Positions 1 to 8,102 of a stretch of 12,550 nucleotides of DNA are shown here, in pieces. The position numbers were made by a program, and so were the translations under genes. Below the pieces are notes generated by a model. That model saw only the letters and a list, made by a program, of their open reading frames with translations, was not told the DNA's origin and did no database searches. The DNA comes from JBHHYU01 sp046757725 (GTDB lineage: Bacteria > Desulfobacterota > Binatia > UBA9968), in assembly GCA_046757725.1 (NCBI GenBank), contig JBHHYU010000089.1, positions 1-12,550 of the forward strand. The letters run 5' to 3'. The stretch's first letter is position 1; each line of letters starts with the position of its first letter.

Positions 1-1646
1 CCGTGGCGGTGATCCTTATCATCCTCATCGCCAATCCGGTCTTTTACCTTATCAAACAGAGCTTTGTCCTTGCTGAGGAGGAGGGAGGCGGCTGGACGCT
101 GGGAAATTTCGTTACCGCTTTCACAGAGCCCGAGAACAATATCCCCATCTTCTGGACCCTCGTCATCGCAGCTCTGGTCGGTGTCTTTGCCCTGATCGTG
201 GGGGCCGGCATGGCCTGGTGCGTGAGCCGGACGGACATTCCCTTCTCCGGCTTCATCCGCAATGCTGTCCTCATGTCATTCGTGACGCCGCCCTTCCTCG
301 GGGCCATCGCATGGATCTTCCTCGCAGGTCCCCGGGAAGGGTGGCTGAACATCATCTACCGAGCCGTAACGGGGGCGGGGGCGGACGATTATTTCTTCAA
401 CATCTTTAGCGTCTCGGGGGTGGTGTTCGCCATGACGCTCTACACCTTCCCGTTGGTATTCATCGTGGTGCTGGCGGGGCTCAACAACATTTCCTCCGAC
501 ATCGAGGATGCGGCTAACATCGCCGGCGGTGGTACCCTCTCCACTATGCTGGGCGTGACGCTTCCGCTGGTGCTGCCCGCCCTTTTTGCAGGCCTCATCC
601 TGGCGGTGCTGGAGGCTATGATCCTTTTCGGTATCCCGGCCGTGCTGGCGCTTCCAGCCAACATAGACGTGATGACCACCCAGCTTCGCGCCTTTATGGT
701 TTCAGAGGATGACATGGTGGGCGTCGCCGCCGCGTATGCACTCCCCATGCTCATGGCCGCCGTCTGGATGGTCTATATGCGCCGCCACGTGCTCGGCCGC
801 AGGGGCTATGCCACCGTTGGCGGGAAGGGGGGGCAGCGGCGCCCCCAGAAGCTCGGCGCTTGGCGTTATCCTGTTTTCCTCCTGTGCTTGTTTCCCATTC
901 TCTGCGCCCTTTTTCTTCCCTATTTCATGCTCATCACCACCTCGTTCTTAAAGAACATTGGCGACGGGCTCGTCTTCGCGAATTTGACTCCCGAACACTA
1001 CAATTTCATCTTCCACAATGACGCCGTGCGAATTGCGGTCTCCAACACGATGATCCTGGCCTTCTTGGCGGCGACAGCAGGTACCGTGGTCGCCTCGATT
1101 GCGTCCTATATTACCCAGCGCCGGCTCGTCCGCGGGCACAAATATCTGAGCTTTCTCGCCACCGCTCCGCTCGGGATTCCTGGAATCGTCCTAGCCGTGG
1201 GCCTGTTCATCGCATACACACAGGAGCCGTTCCTCCTTTACGGGACCCTCTGGATTATCCTGCTGGCCTACATAACCAAGTACTTGCCGCTGGCATTTCA
1301 AACCAGCAACGCATCGCTCATGAGCATTCACCCCGAGCTGGAGGAGAGTAGCCGGATCCTGGGGGCAAACCGCCTCCAGGTATTCAAGGATGTGACGATC
1401 CCTCTTTTCAAGGCGGGGCTCATTGCTTCCTGGATCCTCATCTTTGTGCCCTCGCTGCGGGAGCTGAGCGCCTCTATTCTGCTCTGGACATCGGACACAA
1501 AGGTGATTTCGGTCGTCATTATCGATTTCTACGAAGAGGCCCTGCTTGGTCCCATCTCCGCGATCGCCGTCGTCGTACTGGGCATCACCTTGCTCGCGGT
1601 GCTTCTCGGCTTCCGGGTAGTAGGTCGCGACTTCATGAAAGCCTGA
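1..1646 (+). CDS. ABC transporter permease, double-domain Fe3+/polyamine type (5' partial)
   Basis: Inner-membrane permease of a binding-protein-dependent importer. The frame is open from the window edge, and the GTG at position 3 is probably internal, since the first visible residues already form a membrane segment. About 547 residues remain. They contain two binding-protein-dependent permease domains fused in one chain, as in FbpB/ThiP-like transporters. The first cytoplasmic coupling ('EAA') loop lies near visible residues 168-190 (EDAANIAGGGTLSTMLGVTL) and the second near 445-470 (LEESSRILGANRLQVFKDV). Roughly a dozen hydrophobic segments can be seen, with a polar linker and a new N-terminal-like helix near residues 270-310. 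The ATPase gene follows after 24 bp, so the two are co-transcribed. Substrate is unknown; relatives carry Fe3+, thiamine, spermidine/putrescine, phosphonates or small organic acids. Family assignment is firm and the ligand is not. Confidence 0.92.
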   Translation, partial: VAVILIILIANPVFYLIKQSFVLAEEEGGGWTLGNFVTAFTEPENNIPIFWTLVIAALVGVFALIVGAGMAWCVSRTDIPFSGFIRNAVLMSFVTPPFLGAIAWIFLAGPREGWLNIIYRAVTGAGADDYFFNIFSVSGVVFAMTLYTFPLVFIVVLAGLNNISSDIEDAANIAGGGTLSTMLGVTLPLVLPALFAGLILAVLEAMILFGIPAVLALPANIDVMTTQLRAFMVSEDDMVGVAAAYALPMLMAAVWMVYMRRHVLGRRGYATVGGKGGQRRPQKLGAWRYPVFLLCLFPILCALFLPYFMLITTSFLKNIGDGLVFANLTPEHYNFIFHNDAVRIAVSNTMILAFLAATAGTVVASIASYITQRRLVRGHKYLSFLATAPLGIPGIVLAVGLFIAYTQEPFLLYGTLWIILLAYITKYLPLAFQTSNASLMSIHPELEESSRILGANRLQVFKDVTIPLFKAGLIASWILIFVPSLRELSASILLWTSDTKVISVVIIDFYEEALLGPISAIAVVVLGITLLAVLLGFRVVGRDFMKA

Positions 1647-1670
1647 TACGGGCGAGAGGAGAGACGTTTC

Positions 1671-2765
1671 TTGGCAACCTTGGACTTGGTAGGACTCCTT
1701 AAGCTTTTCGGTGGCGGAGTCCGTGCCGTCGACGCCATCGACCTGAACATCCAGCATGGGGAGCTGGTCTCTCTCCTTGGACCCTCCGGCTGCGGCAAGA
1801 CCACGACCCTTCGGCTCGTGGCGGGCTTTCTCCAGCCGGACGGGGGGGAGATCCGGCTGGAGGGCCAAGTGATCTCAAGCTCCCGATCGGTTGTTCCTCC
1901 CGAGCGGCGCAACATGAGCATGATTTTCCAAAGCTACGCCATCTGGCCACACAAGACGGTATCCCAGAACGTGGCCTACGGGCTCAAGTTCCGGAGCGTC
2001 ACCAGGCACGAGACGGACAAAAAGGTGCGCAAGATGCTCCAAGTAGTGCAGTTGGAGCCTATGGCGGACCGCTACCCCGGTGAACTCTCCGGCGGCCAGC
2101 AACAGCGAGTGGCGCTGGCTCGGGCATTGGTCGTTGAGCCTCAGATCCTTCTGTTGGATGAGCCTTTGAGCAACCTGGACGCCAAACTCAGAGAAGAAAT
2201 GCGCTTCGAAATCCGCCGGCTTCACGACGAATTCCAGATCACTTCCATCTATGTAACCCATGATCAGTCGGAGGCAATGGTTATCGCGGATCGCATCTGC
2301 GTGATGAATCAGGGCCGGCCGGAGCAGATAGGAACCCCGGATGAGATTTACGAAAGACCCAGGAGCCGTTTTGTAGCCGAGTTCATAGGGAAAACGAACC
2401 TTCTTTCCGGGACATTGGAGGAAGAGAAGAAGATAAAAGTGGGGGATGGTCTCCTCCTAAATATCAGAGGAGAAGGCAACTATCAGCGAGGAAAAGAAAT
2501 CTTGGTCTGCATTCGTCCGCACAATATTCGGCTTACCCAGGAGAGGTCGGAAGTGGAGAGATACACAAAGATGAATTTCAATCATTTTTCCGGCACGGTT
2601 ATTCAGCGATCTTATTTTGGCGACGCCATGGACTATCTCGTGCAACTCGGTGTCAACAATCTTGTTCTCCGCGTTATCAGACCACCTTCTCAAAAATTTG
2701 AGGTAGGGCAAGAGGTTGTTGCCCTGACCGACCCGGATCACTGCGTCGTTATACAAGAGGGCTGA
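1671..2765 (+). CDS. ABC transporter ATP-binding protein (PotA/FbpC-like)
   Basis: Cytoplasmic ATPase that powers the upstream permease. It has 364 residues, normal for the MalK/PotA/FbpC class. Motifs in order: Walker A GPSGCGKTT at residues 37-45, Q-loop Gln87 in FQSYAIWPH, signature LSGGQQQ at 139-145, Walker B LLLDEP at 160-165, and switch His197 in VTHD. A C-terminal TOBE-type regulatory region runs from about residue 240 to the end. The start is a TTG preceded by GAGGAG (1656-1661) at 9-bp spacing, and no better start exists nearby. The 3' third (after about 2400) is visibly richer in A/G and lower in GC than the nucleotide-binding half, though the frame stays intact. The gene ends facing the convergent minus-strand operon, and no strong terminator is visible in 2766-2811. 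Confidence 0.95.
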   Translation: MATLDLVGLLKLFGGGVRAVDAIDLNIQHGELVSLLGPSGCGKTTTLRLVAGFLQPDGGEIRLEGQVISSSRSVVPPERRNMSMIFQSYAIWPHKTVSQNVAYGLKFRSVTRHETDKKVRKMLQVVQLEPMADRYPGELSGGQQQRVALARALVVEPQILLLDEPLSNLDAKLREEMRFEIRRLHDEFQITSIYVTHDQSEAMVIADRICVMNQGRPEQIGTPDEIYERPRSRFVAEFIGKTNLLSGTLEEEKKIKVGDGLLLNIRGEGNYQRGKEILVCIRPHNIRLTQERSEVERYTKMNFNHFSGTVIQRSYFGDAMDYLVQLGVNNLVLRVIRPPSQKFEVGQEVVALTDPDHCVVIQEG

Positions 2766-2811
2766 AGCCTGGCCTTACCAATGGATACCCGACATGATGC
2801 GGGGTCACTAG

Positions 2812-3066
2812 CTAACATAGGCCACATCCTTGCCCTGCCATACGGTTTTGGCTGAGATCCATTTGCTTGAGAGATTCTTCCAACAAAACTTCACCTGGAG
2901 GGAAAGGTCTAGCTTTTTCACCGACGTAACCCTTCTCCCCAATGATAATTGACAATCCCGACGTTGTAAGCATCTCCATCCCACCACTCAAAGCAAATCC
3001 GCCATCGGTTATTGATGCGGATGCTCTACTCGCCTGCGCCATCGTCAGCCGGTTTCTGCTTTTCAC
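2812..3066 (-). CDS. Small hypothetical ORF (84 aa) overlapping the SDR stop
   Basis: An 84-codon frame whose GTG start shares bases with the TGA stop of the SDR gene (a GTGA overlap), the usual layout for translationally coupled cistrons. I do not recognise the protein. It has a Gly-rich stretch (DGGFALSGGMEML) near residues 21-33, a hydrophobic strand (SGLSIIIG) and ends in GQGCGLC. No signal peptide, membrane helix or known catalytic motif is evident. It could be a genuine small last gene of the minus-strand operon, the 5' remnant of a longer gene, or a chance frame. The coupling geometry is the only positive evidence. Confidence 0.35.
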   Translation of the reverse strand: MKSRNRLTMAQASRASASITDGGFALSGGMEMLTTSGLSIIIGEKGYVGEKARPFPPGEVLLEESLKQMDLSQNRMAGQGCGLC

Positions 3067-3869
3067 TTAAACTCTAAAGAGACGCCGGTCCCAATACCTC
3101 CATCCAACAGTAGACAAGTCCCGGTGATGAAATCCGCCTTTTCCGAGGCGAGAAAGGTGACAGCCGATGCGACCTCTTCCGGTGATCCAAACCGACCTAA
3201 AGGAATTACCCCCTTAGCCATAGCCCGCATGGCGGTGGTAAAATCCTCGCTTCTTTTCCTTGCAACCTTCTGTACCCGCTGTACCCATCGCTCAGTCATG
3301 ACTGCCGCCGGACAAACCGCATTGACTCGAATACCATAAGGGGCTGTCTCACGCGCCAAACTCTCGGTAAAATTGATTAGAGCACCTTTGGCCACATTCG
3401 AACCAATCTGACCCAAACGGGGTACCCTTCCAGAGAGGGATGCGATGTTCACGATGTTCCCTTTTCCCTGCTGTTTCATGACAGGAACGGCTACCTTACA
3501 GCAGCGTATCGCTACTCTGAGATCCAGGTCGAGCAGATTTTGCCACTCACCCTCAGTGAGTTTCTCAAAAGACTTGGCGTAGCCTGTCCCAACGTTATTG
3601 ACGAGGATATCGATGCAGCTAAGATGTTTGATGGTCCCCTCTACAAACTCTTCAGCGGCTCCGGGGGTGAGGAGGTCCCGCACCTCCCAGTGAACTGCTG
3701 TTCCATAACGCTCAGTGATGTCACGGGCCACATCCTTGAGTGAAGACTCTGATCGACTACATATGGCTAGGGCTGTACCCTCGCCGGCAAGACTATAGGC
3801 GATCGCCCTGCCAAGCCCCCGACTGGCGCCGGTCACAACCGCTACCTTCCCCTTGAGACCAAGATCCAT
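3063..3869 (-). CDS. SDR-family oxidoreductase (FabG-like), atypical active site
   Basis: A 268-residue classical short-chain dehydrogenase/reductase, a cytoplasmic Rossmann-fold protein of normal length. The cofactor motif TGASRGLG is at residues 13-20, the structural NNVG at 91-94, and the C-terminal LLLDGG signature near 256. Of the catalytic tetrad, Ser144 (NIAS) and Lys161 are in place. The Tyr of YxxxK is replaced by Ser157 (SNVAK), and the usual Asn is Asp116. I checked the Ser codon in the DNA (TCG). Some BKR-like SDR subgroups also lack the canonical tetrad, so this may be a divergent enzyme rather than a dead one. The start follows an AGAGGTAGAGG leader, 20 bp after the upstream PrpD-family stop, so it is in the same operon. 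A 3-oxoacyl-ACP reductase role is not supported; substrate is unknown. Confidence 0.93.
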   Translation of the reverse strand: MDLGLKGKVAVVTGASRGLGRAIAYSLAGEGTALAICSRSESSLKDVARDITERYGTAVHWEVRDLLTPGAAEEFVEGTIKHLSCIDILVNNVGTGYAKSFEKLTEGEWQNLLDLDLRVAIRCCKVAVPVMKQQGKGNIVNIASLSGRVPRLGQIGSNVAKGALINFTESLARETAPYGIRVNAVCPAAVMTERWVQRVQKVARKRSEDFTTAMRAMAKGVIPLGRFGSPEEVASAVTFLASEKADFITGTCLLLDGGIGTGVSLEFK

Positions 3870-3889
3870 AACCTCTACCTCTTATTCTC

Positions 3890-5305
3890 TCAGTAACCGT
3901 CAGAGGGAGCCAGAAGATCCGTAAGTACCATGATCGATGGTAGTTGCTCCAAGCCCTGCACCATTGTGACGATTTTTTCGACTTGTGCCTGCGAAAGTGC
4001 CATCCTTGCATTAGCACGAAACTTGGCATGGATCTCTTCCGGCGGCAAGGGTGATCCCAGACCTCCCCTTGGATAGGCCTGGTTTTCCTCCGCCACAGTA
4101 CCATCCTTAAGCTTGATCCTGACATGTCCCGAAAAATGACGGGGATAATTAATAGAGGGATCCAGTTCATAGCCGACCTTCTCAGCCATTGCCAAGATCC
4201 GTGGATCGCGGATGGAGCTGTCAGAGAACTCTTCCAATCCCGCTTTCCCTCTAACCAGCATCACCGCAATGCTGTAAGGCAAACTGAACTTGGCTCCATA
4301 TGCGGTCTGGGGAGACCGTTTGGCTGCCAGGGGTTCCCAGAGACGGTCAACCGGACCTTGCGCGGTGCGGCAGGTGATCTCCTCGATATCTTCGGGTCGG
4401 ATCGAACACTTTTGCCTCAGCTTAAGGGCACAGTCGATGTACGGGTGAGATATGGAACCGCATGGGTAGGATTTAAAAGCGATACGAGGAATTTCCCAGG
4501 TTCTACCCAGCTCCCTGAGTCTTTCAAGATGATCTCCAGGATCCCCGCCAAAGACTTTATAAAAGCCTCGACGCCCTTCAAAGACCGTACTGGGGCCGTG
4601 AAATCCCTTTCGCGCGAGGAGGGTTGCTATCACTCCACCGTGCGCAGACCAACCAGGATGGAGTCTTTTCGTCCATGAGCCGTCAGCTAGATATTCTATG
4701 ATACCTGAACTCTGGCTGCCGCAGAGACCAAAGGCATCCATGAGTTGATCCACATCCAGCGCATAGAGCTTGCCCGTGCAGGTAGCCGCGGCGAAGGGCG
4801 CACAGAGACCGGTAGGATGAAATCCCCGGGCATGAAACCTTCCTGGGGATACCAGGCCTACCTTGCCCATCACTTCGATTCCTGCCACCAGCCCCTCGAC
4901 CAAACGACCGCCGCTGGCGCCCATAGCCTCTCCTACGGCCAGTGCGCTCGCCACCGAGGCACAACCCGTGTGGACGATAGCCTCCTCCAGCGTATCATCG
5001 TAATCCAAGCCATGGATTAAAGTACCATTCGCTAACACCGCATTGGCCGCGGCCACCTTATGAGGCGTGCCGATCAAACGGCTTTCTTCCGGCCCGCCAA
5101 GCGTCTGCGCCACGTCCAATACCATCGGCCCAAAATCCATAGTGGACGAGGCTAGAGCTATGCCCAAGGAGTCAAGAAAGATAAGCTTTGTCTTCTCGAC
5201 AATCTCAGGGGGAATATCCTTCAGCTTGAGACCATGGACAAATTCAGCTACTCCTTGTGATAACGGTTTCATTGTCGCTGCCACCTCGACTTTTCCTTTC
5301 TTCAT
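3890..5305 (-). CDS. MmgE/PrpD family protein (second tandem copy)
   Basis: A 471-residue member of the MmgE/PrpD family, which includes 2-methylcitrate dehydratase, cis-aconitate decarboxylase and iminodisuccinate epimerase. Family landmarks are present: DYDDT at 101-105 followed by His112, GFHPTG with His163, TKRLHPGWSAHGG with Lys213, and KSYPCGSISHP with Lys278 and His287. AKFSLPYS follows further on. These match the positions that line the active site in aconitate decarboxylase-type structures, so the protein looks catalytically competent. The annotated ATG has an AGAGAG leader and lies 9 bp after the preceding PrpD-family gene. A second in-frame ATG at codon 12 (MKPLSQ) is an alternative start that better fits the usual family N-terminus. 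Exact reaction unknown; a hydratase, epimerase or decarboxylase acting on a substituted polycarboxylate is likely. Confidence 0.95.
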   Translation of the reverse strand: MKKGKVEVAATMKPLSQGVAEFVHGLKLKDIPPEIVEKTKLIFLDSLGIALASSTMDFGPMVLDVAQTLGGPEESRLIGTPHKVAAANAVLANGTLIHGLDYDDTLEEAIVHTGCASVASALAVGEAMGASGGRLVEGLVAGIEVMGKVGLVSPGRFHARGFHPTGLCAPFAAATCTGKLYALDVDQLMDAFGLCGSQSSGIIEYLADGSWTKRLHPGWSAHGGVIATLLARKGFHGPSTVFEGRRGFYKVFGGDPGDHLERLRELGRTWEIPRIAFKSYPCGSISHPYIDCALKLRQKCSIRPEDIEEITCRTAQGPVDRLWEPLAAKRSPQTAYGAKFSLPYSIAVMLVRGKAGLEEFSDSSIRDPRILAMAEKVGYELDPSINYPRHFSGHVRIKLKDGTVAEENQAYPRGGLGSPLPPEEIHAKFRANARMALSQAQVEKIVTMVQGLEQLPSIMVLTDLLAPSDGY

Positions 5306-5314
5306 CGGTACTCT

Positions 5315-6760
5315 CTATTTCACTTTCTTCCGTTTGGCGTGCGTCACCTTTTTCCCGACCCTGTTGCTTCTTTTCGCCCTTCCCCCGGCAATAGCTCGAA
5401 CCAGAGTCTGGAGGGTTCCCATGTCCTCCAGTTTGGCAACCAAGTCAATCGCTCTATCTATTTTCTCCATCGGCAGGACCAGACGCGCACAGTCACGAAA
5501 TTTTTCTCCCAATTCATCCCAGCTCATGGGTTTGAGCGGGTGGCCCCTAGCGACATCCGCCCTTCCCTCGACGGTCTTCCCGCCCTTGAGCTTGATCCGA
5601 ACACGGGAACGTACTTGATCATAACCTAGGGCTTCCAGCTCTTCGTCTACGTAGAGAGTCACTCTTTGCATAAGCTCAACGACTTTGGGCTCTCTCACCT
5701 TCCGATCTCTGAACTGTGGAATACCCGCCTTGCGTTCCAAGACCGCAATCGCCATGCAAAACGGGATACTAAATTTTCCTTCAAGTGCGGTCTGAGGCAT
5801 TGGGTAGATTAATGCGTTGGGCACATTGGAGTTGGTCCCTACCTCGATTGCCTCAATGTCACCGGCTCGGAGATCATATCCCTTAACCAGGTCTAAAATG
5901 AGGTCCTGAGCAGGGTGGGAGAGAGAACCCGAGGGATAGGGCTTGATGGAAATCCCCGGCTGTTGAACGAAAAAGGGATGACCGAGACGACCAACAATCT
6001 TTGCCTGATCGAAACCCCCGGCCATAGCACTAAAGAAGCCTCTCCTTGCCTCAAGGATGTTATGGGCGGCGGTGAAACCTCTCTTTGCCAGTTGGGCGGC
6101 GGTAACCCCGTTCTCCGCCGACCTTCCAGCATGTAGCGGCTTAGTCATCGTCCCAAAGTTCTCGCGCAGACCGGAAGCCATGCTGGCTGCTAACCCTAAC
6201 GTCCGTTGTATCCCTTCCTCCCTCAATCCTAAAATTTTTGCCACGGCCACAGCTGCACCGAGGCTACCGATGGTAGCCGTAGAATGGAAACCGGCTTGGT
6301 AATGACGTCGGTTAATCGCATCTGCGATGCGGCACTCCACCTCCACTCCTAAAATATAAGCCAAAAGCATCTCTTTTCCCGATCTCTCTAGCTTTTCTCC
6401 AACAGCCAACGCTGCAGATATAACCGGGACACTTGGATGGGTCAGCAGGCCGTAAACTCCCTCCTTGGATGTGGAAAGTTGTGTATCATCATGATCCATG
6501 GCATGACCCGAAGCACCATTGCCCAGAGCAGCCTTTGGCGCCGGCACCATAAGATCGGTCCCAAAAAGTGTGGATTCCGCTCTTCCACCCATTTCACGGA
6601 TATAGGCCTGGAGGATTCGCGATCCCTTCTCCGTAGAACCTGCCAAAGTCACCCCCAGAGCATCCAGCACAAATCCCTTGGACAAGCGCACTACTTCGTT
6701 TGGAACATCGCTGTACCGAGTCTGACAAACGAACCTCGCGATCTCCTCTGTCAAGCCCAT
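5315..6760 (-). CDS. MmgE/PrpD family protein (first tandem copy)
   Basis: A 481-residue paralogue of the adjacent gene and the first large gene of the minus-strand operon. Landmarks: MDHDDT at 88-93, THPS near 107-110, GFHSTA with His159, TKPLHAGRSAENG with Lys207, and KPYPSGSLSHP with Lys273 and His282. GKFSIPF lies near 328-334. All the expected active-site positions are occupied. The start is well supported by a GGTAAGGAGT ribosome binding site just upstream. The last ~22 residues form a Lys/Arg-rich tail (ending THAKRKKVK) that extends past the family core and is absent from the second copy. The two copies clearly differ in sequence, so this looks like an old paralogous pair, possibly with different substrates or forming a heteromer, rather than a recent duplication. 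Confidence 0.95.
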   Translation of the reverse strand: MGLTEEIARFVCQTRYSDVPNEVVRLSKGFVLDALGVTLAGSTEKGSRILQAYIREMGGRAESTLFGTDLMVPAPKAALGNGASGHAMDHDDTQLSTSKEGVYGLLTHPSVPVISAALAVGEKLERSGKEMLLAYILGVEVECRIADAINRRHYQAGFHSTATIGSLGAAVAVAKILGLREEGIQRTLGLAASMASGLRENFGTMTKPLHAGRSAENGVTAAQLAKRGFTAAHNILEARRGFFSAMAGGFDQAKIVGRLGHPFFVQQPGISIKPYPSGSLSHPAQDLILDLVKGYDLRAGDIEAIEVGTNSNVPNALIYPMPQTALEGKFSIPFCMAIAVLERKAGIPQFRDRKVREPKVVELMQRVTLYVDEELEALGYDQVRSRVRIKLKGGKTVEGRADVARGHPLKPMSWDELGEKFRDCARLVLPMEKIDRAIDLVAKLEDMGTLQTLVRAIAGGRAKRSNRVGKKVTHAKRKKVK

Positions 6761-6769
6761 TTTGACTCC

Positions 6770-7030
6770 TTACCTCTCTAAAAAGCGTCTGTTGACGGAT
6801 AACACCGTCGGCCCAATTTTTCCAGCCTTGACGGCTTCATTGGAATCCGGAACCTGGAGGCGAACCCACCAGTTTCGCTCCTGCTGCACCAGCCCCTTCA
6901 CCTCACCGTTGTGCGGGATCGAAGGTCTCCATACGCCATCATAGAGAAGCAGATCGCACATCACGAAACCATATTGCACCCAATACCATCTTGTGCTAGC
7001 TGTTTTGTATCGCTCACTAAATCGGTTCAT
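6770..7030 (-). CDS. Small hypothetical ORF (86-93 aa) upstream of the PrpD pair
   Basis: An open frame ending TAA, with the stop overlapping the AAGGAG ribosome binding site of the PrpD-family gene 9 bp downstream. That is typical operon geometry. Starting at the ATG at 7030 it encodes 86 residues; an in-frame start at 7051 adds seven but lies inside the divergent dehydrogenase gene. The product is Trp/Arg-rich (RWYWVQYG, RNWWVRLQVPD) and I do not recognise it. No ribosome binding site precedes either start. It leaves only 4 bp to the divergent ATG at 7035, so there is no room for ordinary divergent promoters unless they lie inside coding sequence. It may instead be the 3' remnant of a longer gene cut by rearrangement, or chance open frame across a regulatory region. 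Confidence 0.35.
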   Translation of the reverse strand: MNRFSERYKTASTRWYWVQYGFVMCDLLLYDGVWRPSIPHNGEVKGLVQQERNWWVRLQVPDSNEAVKAGKIGPTVLSVNRRFLER

Positions 7031-7034
7031 GTAA

Positions 7035-8003
7035 ATGAAAGTTGCTGTCATTGACGACTATCACCACGCTTTCGGGGCAACGGATGCAATCAAGCGCCTC
7101 CGGGAGGTCGCTGAGGTTACCATCTACGAAGAGCCGTTTCCTACCCAGGAGGCACTAGTAAACGCGCTTCGTGGCATAGGAATTGTTATTGCCAATCGCG
7201 AGCGTACCAGGTTTACCGCCGAACTGCTCATACGGCTTCCTGACCTCCGGCTCATCTCAAATACGGGCTCGCACTTTTATCACGTTGACGTGAATGCCGC
7301 TACGCACCAGGGAGTCGCCCTCGCGAACGCACCGGGTGGCTCCTCGCCGTCCGTTGCCGAAATGACCATTGGTTTCATCCTCTCACTTAGCCGCCGGATT
7401 CCGCAGAATGACGCCTCCATGCGCCGCGGGGAGTGGCCCATCGAGCTTTTCGGATCAGTCCAAGGAAAAAAGCTGGGAATCCTCGGAATGGGCAAAATCG
7501 GCACCCGAGTGGCAAAGGCTGCGTGTGCATTGGAAATGAAAATTGTAGCCTGGGGGCCTACCCTCACGGAAGATAGGGCAAGTCAAAGCGGCGTCCATCG
7601 CCTCGAGCTTGACGACCTAATGCGTACCTCGGATTTCGTGTCTGTTCACCTCCCCCTCACAGATCTCTCGCGCGGGCTTGTCAACCGTGACCGTATCGCG
7701 CTGATGAAAACCACGGCATACCTTGTGAACACGGCCCGGGCTGCGATTACTGACGAACCGGCTTTGGTTGAGGCCTTGGCTGCAAAACGCATTGCCGGAG
7801 CTGCGCTTGATGTATTTATGCAAGAACCACTGCCACAAGACTCACCGATTCGCCGCCTTGAGAACCTGCTCCTTTCTCCGCATGCAGGCTGGACCACGCA
7901 CGAGTCCTACGTCCCCTGGGTGAATATGACCGTGGAAAATGTATTGGCGTACCTTGAACATAAACCCATCCGCGTTCATAATCCGGATGCGATTACCAAA
8001 TGA
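7035..8003 (+). CDS. D-2-hydroxyacid dehydrogenase family protein
   Basis: NAD(P)-dependent oxidoreductase of 322 residues, interconverting a 2-keto acid and a D-2-hydroxy acid, or acting as a 3-phosphoglycerate dehydrogenase-like enzyme. The cofactor loop GMGKIG is at 151-156. The catalytic set is complete: Arg235 in VNTARA, Glu264 in DVFMQEPLP, and His283 in LSPHAGW. The residue after the second Rossmann strand is in a WGPTLT context rather than the usual Asp, as in a subgroup of this family, so cofactor preference is unclear. The start MKVAVIDDY fits the family N-terminus, although no clear ribosome binding site precedes it. It begins the + strand gene block and is separated by 99 bp from the next gene. 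Substrate unknown. Confidence 0.93.
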   Translation: MKVAVIDDYHHAFGATDAIKRLREVAEVTIYEEPFPTQEALVNALRGIGIVIANRERTRFTAELLIRLPDLRLISNTGSHFYHVDVNAATHQGVALANAPGGSSPSVAEMTIGFILSLSRRIPQNDASMRRGEWPIELFGSVQGKKLGILGMGKIGTRVAKAACALEMKIVAWGPTLTEDRASQSGVHRLELDDLMRTSDFVSVHLPLTDLSRGLVNRDRIALMKTTAYLVNTARAAITDEPALVEALAAKRIAGAALDVFMQEPLPQDSPIRRLENLLLSPHAGWTTHESYVPWVNMTVENVLAYLEHKPIRVHNPDAITK

Positions 8004-8102
8004 ACGTCTTTCCAGTACCGGCTGCGCCTAAGCTCGATTGTTTATGAAATGAACTGAACGCTACACAGTTTTCCATATGACGATTTCCAAGAAGGAGGGG
8101 TT
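8004..8102 (+). other. Short intergenic region with strong RBS
   Basis: A 99-bp gap between the dehydrogenase and the VOC gene. The only clear signal is an AAGGAGG ribosome binding site at 8092-8098, 4 bp before the VOC ATG. A weak possible promoter (CTGAAC at 8054-8059, 16-bp spacer, TATGAC at 8076-8081) could start the downstream operon but matches consensus poorly. No terminator hairpin is obvious. Confidence 0.4.

Noticed and set aside
1191..1868. 225-aa minus-strand frame across the permease/ATPase junction
   Set aside because: It is antisense to two genes with clear family motifs and its product is polar with no recognisable domain.
4124..4678. 184-aa plus-strand frame opposite the second PrpD-family gene
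   Set aside because: It lies fully antisense to a gene with conserved active-site motifs and has no family features.
8054..8081. Possible sigma-70 promoter before the VOC gene
   Set aside because: Both boxes match only about half of the consensus; the signal is not above background.
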